The translations under genes and the position numbers were made by a program. From NCBI GenBank assembly GCA_002099365.1, contig MSED01000004.1:1-64000 (forward strand): a stretch of 64,000 bases of DNA, in the 5' to 3' direction. Under the pieces are notes generated by a model that saw nothing but the letters and a program-made list of their open reading frames with translations, was not told the origin of the DNA and searched no databases. The stretch is from Phialophora verrucosa (lineage: Eukaryota; Ascomycota; Eurotiomycetes; Chaetothyriales; Herpotrichiellaceae). Below, piece by piece: positions 60,719 to 64,000 of this stretch (within the stretch, counting starts at the first letter, position 1; every line of letters begins with the position of its first letter).

Positions 60719-62428
60719 GTGGCGGATATTGAGCTACTAAACCTGCTCTCCATCGCCACGGCTGCATCCTGGAGCCCAAAATCTGGCCAGAAGATTTTGA
60801 GCCGCATCGGGTTCGAGATCGCTGAGGATGTACAGTGACACAAAGCGCCAGGAACGGGATCGATATCGGCGGTTCCAGAAACCTTGAGCTTCGGTTCTCG
60901 AACCACTTGGAGAGCCTCCACCAGGATCCTTTGGGCGGCACGAACCGACTGCCCAACCGCAATGAGCTTGGATCTGTCCCTAATGTGGGGTGACGCCATA
61001 GCCGAGACTGGAGCACTGGGGCCTTTCGAGCATTAGCAGAAGGTCAAGGAAGGTTAGCCTCAAGTCTCAGCTCCCCAACAAAATCGTTTTCGTGGAGCTC
61101 CGATTTCGCCCTGCATAACACAGGACAACAAACCGAGCCTCTCGCTCTACTTGTACGTGACCACCGTGCCTCCTGACTGAATGGGATGTCAAGCGGACCG
61201 GAGCTTCAGCTTGATTAACCCCCGTCCTTGATCCCTTGGTCTTCTCCATTTCACCGAGCACGAAAGGGTCATCCTCAATAGCACGTGAAGCTTGCACGTC
61301 TTGCACATGCAATTTGGCATTGATCTGCCGGCGAAACACACTCTTCGGTGGTCAGCAATCATCTCGTCGAGGGGGAGCATGTGCTCGAAAGGGCAAGCAT
61401 TACCGGTTCTTTCAGCTTCCCCAGCTGACAGTGGCTGATGCACATTATACCGCTTCCTGCGGACTGGACGTGTCTGATGCTGGAGTAGTCTGGGAGACCC
61501 ATAGTGGATGGTGCGGCCAAGACTTGGGAAAGGTCACGATCAGAACGGGTCAACGAAAAATTCAGTGGACCCAAGGTCGCTCTCGCTGTGGTGCCGCGGG
61601 GAGTTTCAGCTACGAGGTACTCCGTACAAGAGTGCTTCTTGGAATGTCTGCTGATCACTCGCCCTTCGAGTGCACTACCCAGGAGGAGTTGTTACACGAT
61701 CCCAACACAGTTTCCAGGCTCGCATTGACAAATGTCGATTCCGTTTTTCCATTTCATTCGTCGATTAGTCCATGGGCGTACTTGAATACAGTAACCGCCA
61801 ATAATTGTTCAGTGAAATGAAAGCTCGACACTAAACTTCCCCAGCACACTCACTGGGTGCTCATTCGTGGTGTGCCGATTTCCGCTAATGAGTCGTGCCG
61901 GTCTAACGTATTTGTGCCCTAGTTTTGCATTCTCCATCTCTGGGCGATCCTCGGCCTAGATGCTCCGGCTGTAAAATCGTGCCTCACCGCCTAGGCAGGA
62001 GCGTGCAGCTCTTTGGCCGGGCCCTGGTTTTAGCTGAGTTTTACCCCTGCCGCGCTAGCTTGGAGGGACTTCAAGTTTGTTGAGAACATGCGGTTTTCAC
62101 TCCCTGCCAAAAAAAATCACTTGCCGACAGCCCACATTCTCTCCACCGCCCTACCCTTTGCACCACTTGCTGGCCTTCCATTTCTACGATAGGGAAACAC
62201 CGCCCAATTGCTCACAGTTGACTCCTGTGCTCTAAAAGCCCCGTGGCCATGCAATATCATTTATCTTCCTCGAGCTGAGAAACCCCCTTCCTCTCCTTGA
62301 TCTGGCCCAGCGATAGTCTCAAGCTTCAGCCTGCACGATTCTTTCGGAGACACTCTTCCTCCTCTTTCCAATACCTCCAACTCAACCATCAAGCACATAT
62401 CAGCCTCTCCTCTACCGCCCAGTAAACC
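60719..62428. other. 1.7-kb region: TRAPP 3' end and long desaturase promoter
   Basis: No convincing gene was found. A plus-strand frame at 61,236-61,820 is long but has no domain or coding character. The right half is likely the promoter of the desaturase. CCAAT pentamers occur at 61,798-61,802 and 62,204-62,208, the second about 220 bp before the start codon, and the last 150 bp are C/T-rich. An A8 run lies near 62,109-62,116. Long promoters are common for regulated lipid genes in fungi. Confidence 0.45.
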
Positions 62429-63924
62429 ATGACTACCACCGCCTTGCCTAGCGAGGCAGCGCTTCGTCGAATGGTCACCACCGATTCAACACCCGCCTCG
62501 TCCGCCAACATCTCTCCCCTCGATAGTCCGAGATCCTCTCCGTCCTCCACCTCCCTGTCCTCCCTTGCATCTGAAGACGTCGACTCTCCGAAACAGGCCT
62601 CAGAAGAGAAGCAGCTGGTTGACACGTATGGCAATCCTTTCGAGGTCCCTGATTATACCATTGGCGATATCCACAAGGCCATCCCGAGGCACTGCTTCGA
62701 GCGATCTGCTGCCACTGGTCTCTACTATGTCGCTAGGGACGTGGTCTCCCTGGCCGTCACCTTCTACCTTTTCAATCGCTTTTTGACGCCGGAGAACGTC
62801 CCATCTGCTCCTCTCAGAGCTGGTCTTTGGTTTTTCTATACCTTTGTGCAGGGTCTCTTTGGCACGGGTCTCTGGGTGCTGGCTCATGAGTGCGGTCACC
62901 AGTCCTTCTCACCCAGCAAAGTTCTGAATGATACTGTCGGCTTCCTCTGCCACACCTCGCTTTTGGTACCATATTTCTCCTGGAAAATATCTCATGGCAA
63001 GCACCACAAGGCCACTGGCCACATGGAGCGAGACATGGTATTCGTCCCGAAGACGAAGGAACAATATTGCTCCCGCAGAAGCTACCTGCTTCATCAGCTG
63101 GATGAGCTCACTGAGGAGACTCCCCTCGCCACAGCAGTTCATCTCATCAGTCAGCAACTCTTTGGTTGGCCAATGTACCTCTTCACCAATGTCACTGGCC
63201 ACAACAAGCATGAGGTGCAACGTGAGGGTCGTGGCATTGGCAAGCACAATGGCTTCGGAGGCGGTGTCAATCATTTCGATCCCAGCAGTCCTCTGTATGA
63301 GGCAAAGGATGCCAAGCTGATTGCTCTGAGTGACCTCGGTCTCCTTGTCACAGGCAGCATCCTCTATTGGGTCGGTAAGAATTATGGCTTCGCCAACTTG
63401 TGCCTGTGGTATTTCGCTCCATATCTCTGGGTCAACCACTGGTTGGGTAAGTTCTTGACGGCCCCGAGATGTGTTTGCTGATCTCTTTTGCTGACAAGTG
63501 AATAGTTGCAATCACTTATTTGCAGCACACCGATCCATCACTGCCCCACTACACTCCTCAGGCGTGGACGTATACTCGCGGAGCGGCGGCCACGATCGAC
63601 AGGGAATTTGGCTTCATCGGCCGTCAATTGCTGCACGGGATCATCGAGACCCATGTCCTGCACCACTATGTCAGCACCATTCCGTTCTACCACGCAGACG
63701 AGGCGAGTGAGGCGATCAAGAAGGTCATGGGGCGTCACTATCGCAGTGATGTCAAGGACGGTTCGATCGGCTTCATCAAGAGTTTGTGGAAATCCATGAG
63801 ATGGTGCGGCTGGGTCGAACCGATGGAGGGAGCGACTGGTGACGACGCCGGCGTGCTATTCTTCCGCAACTCAAACGGGCTGGGGCTTCCACCTGCGAAG
63901 AGGTCGAAGTCCTCAACATCATGA
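62429..63924 (+). CDS. Delta-12 fatty acid (oleate) desaturase
   Basis: Two exons, 62,429-63,446 and 63,506-63,924, joined in phase 1 by a 59-bp intron, give 478 residues. The three di-iron histidine boxes are intact: HECGH at 153-157, HGKHH at 189-193 and HVLHH at 389-393. The four hydrophobic membrane segments fall at the expected places. The product is an ER membrane enzyme that converts oleate to linoleate on phospholipid, using cytochrome b5. Motifs such as WVLAHECGHQSF, SWKISHGKHHKATGH and LQHTDPSLPHY are those of fungal FAD2-type delta-12 desaturases; an omega-3 (delta-15) desaturase is the near alternative. The first 60 residues are Ser/Pro-rich and probably flexible. The stop lies just inside the window edge. 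Confidence 0.93.
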
Positions 63925-64000
63925 GGGGTGGCCAGTCCGAATCGTTATGAAAGGATTATGGTCCCCTAGCATTGCTTGCATTACTGCATATGTTATTGAG

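Noticed and set aside
60202..60999. 265-codon minus-strand frame under the TRAPP 3' end
   Set aside because: It is antisense to a well-supported conserved gene and shows no domain of its own.
61236..61820. 194-codon plus-strand frame before the desaturase
   Set aside because: No domain, and it lies in a region expected to be promoter; overlapped by minus-strand frames of similar quality.

Overview
The window is one end of a chromosome from a filamentous ascomycete (Pezizomycotina; class not resolved by eye). Four things point there: 15 full CCCTAA telomere units at the left edge, a long block wrecked by repeat-induced point mutation (RIP), genes with short 45-60 bp GT-AG introns, and a gene set (Zn2Cys6 regulator, ascomycete-type laccase, delta-12 desaturase, cellular rvt reverse transcriptase) typical of such fungi.

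Layout. Bases 1-95 are telomere. About 96-28,440 is AT-rich DNA in which CpA/TpG is almost gone while CpG survives, so ATG is very rare and no intact gene remains. Inside it lie degraded coding remnants (about 400-1,950 minus; 3,600-6,000 plus), two head-to-tail copies of a roughly 9.3 kb unit (about 7,664-16,999 and 17,000-26,313), a 56-bp minisatellite, a 51-bp tandem repeat and a separated direct-repeat pair. Each 9.3 kb unit holds a readable but dead Ty3/Gypsy-like pol (RT, RNase H, integrase) followed by a second dead reading frame whose C-terminus matches a Ulp1-type (C48) cysteine protease.

From about 28.5 kb base composition returns to normal. 28.5-50.4 kb is a sparse accessory zone: a secreted Gly-rich protein, an unrecognised small gene, a decayed gene, a divergent pair of MFS sugar transporter and M81/MlrC-like metallohydrolase, an IFI6/27-like small membrane protein, a Zn2Cys6 transcription factor, a laccase with a long low-complexity N-terminus, and a cytochrome P450, separated by 1.7-3.4 kb gaps. 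From 50.4 kb to the end lie mostly conserved housekeeping genes: proteasome subunit Rpn8, a SWIM-domain Shu2/Sws1-like recombination protein, an rvt cellular reverse transcriptase, the TRAPPII subunit Trs130/TRAPPC10, and oleate delta-12 desaturase.

The two most notable items are the intact rvt gene, a domesticated reverse transcriptase of unresolved function about 53 kb from the telomere and divergent from the TRAPP gene, and the Gypsy-like repeat carrying an extra Ulp1-like protease reading frame. Spliced gene models were worked out by hand from splice sites and frame continuity; family names come from motif recognition, not database searches.
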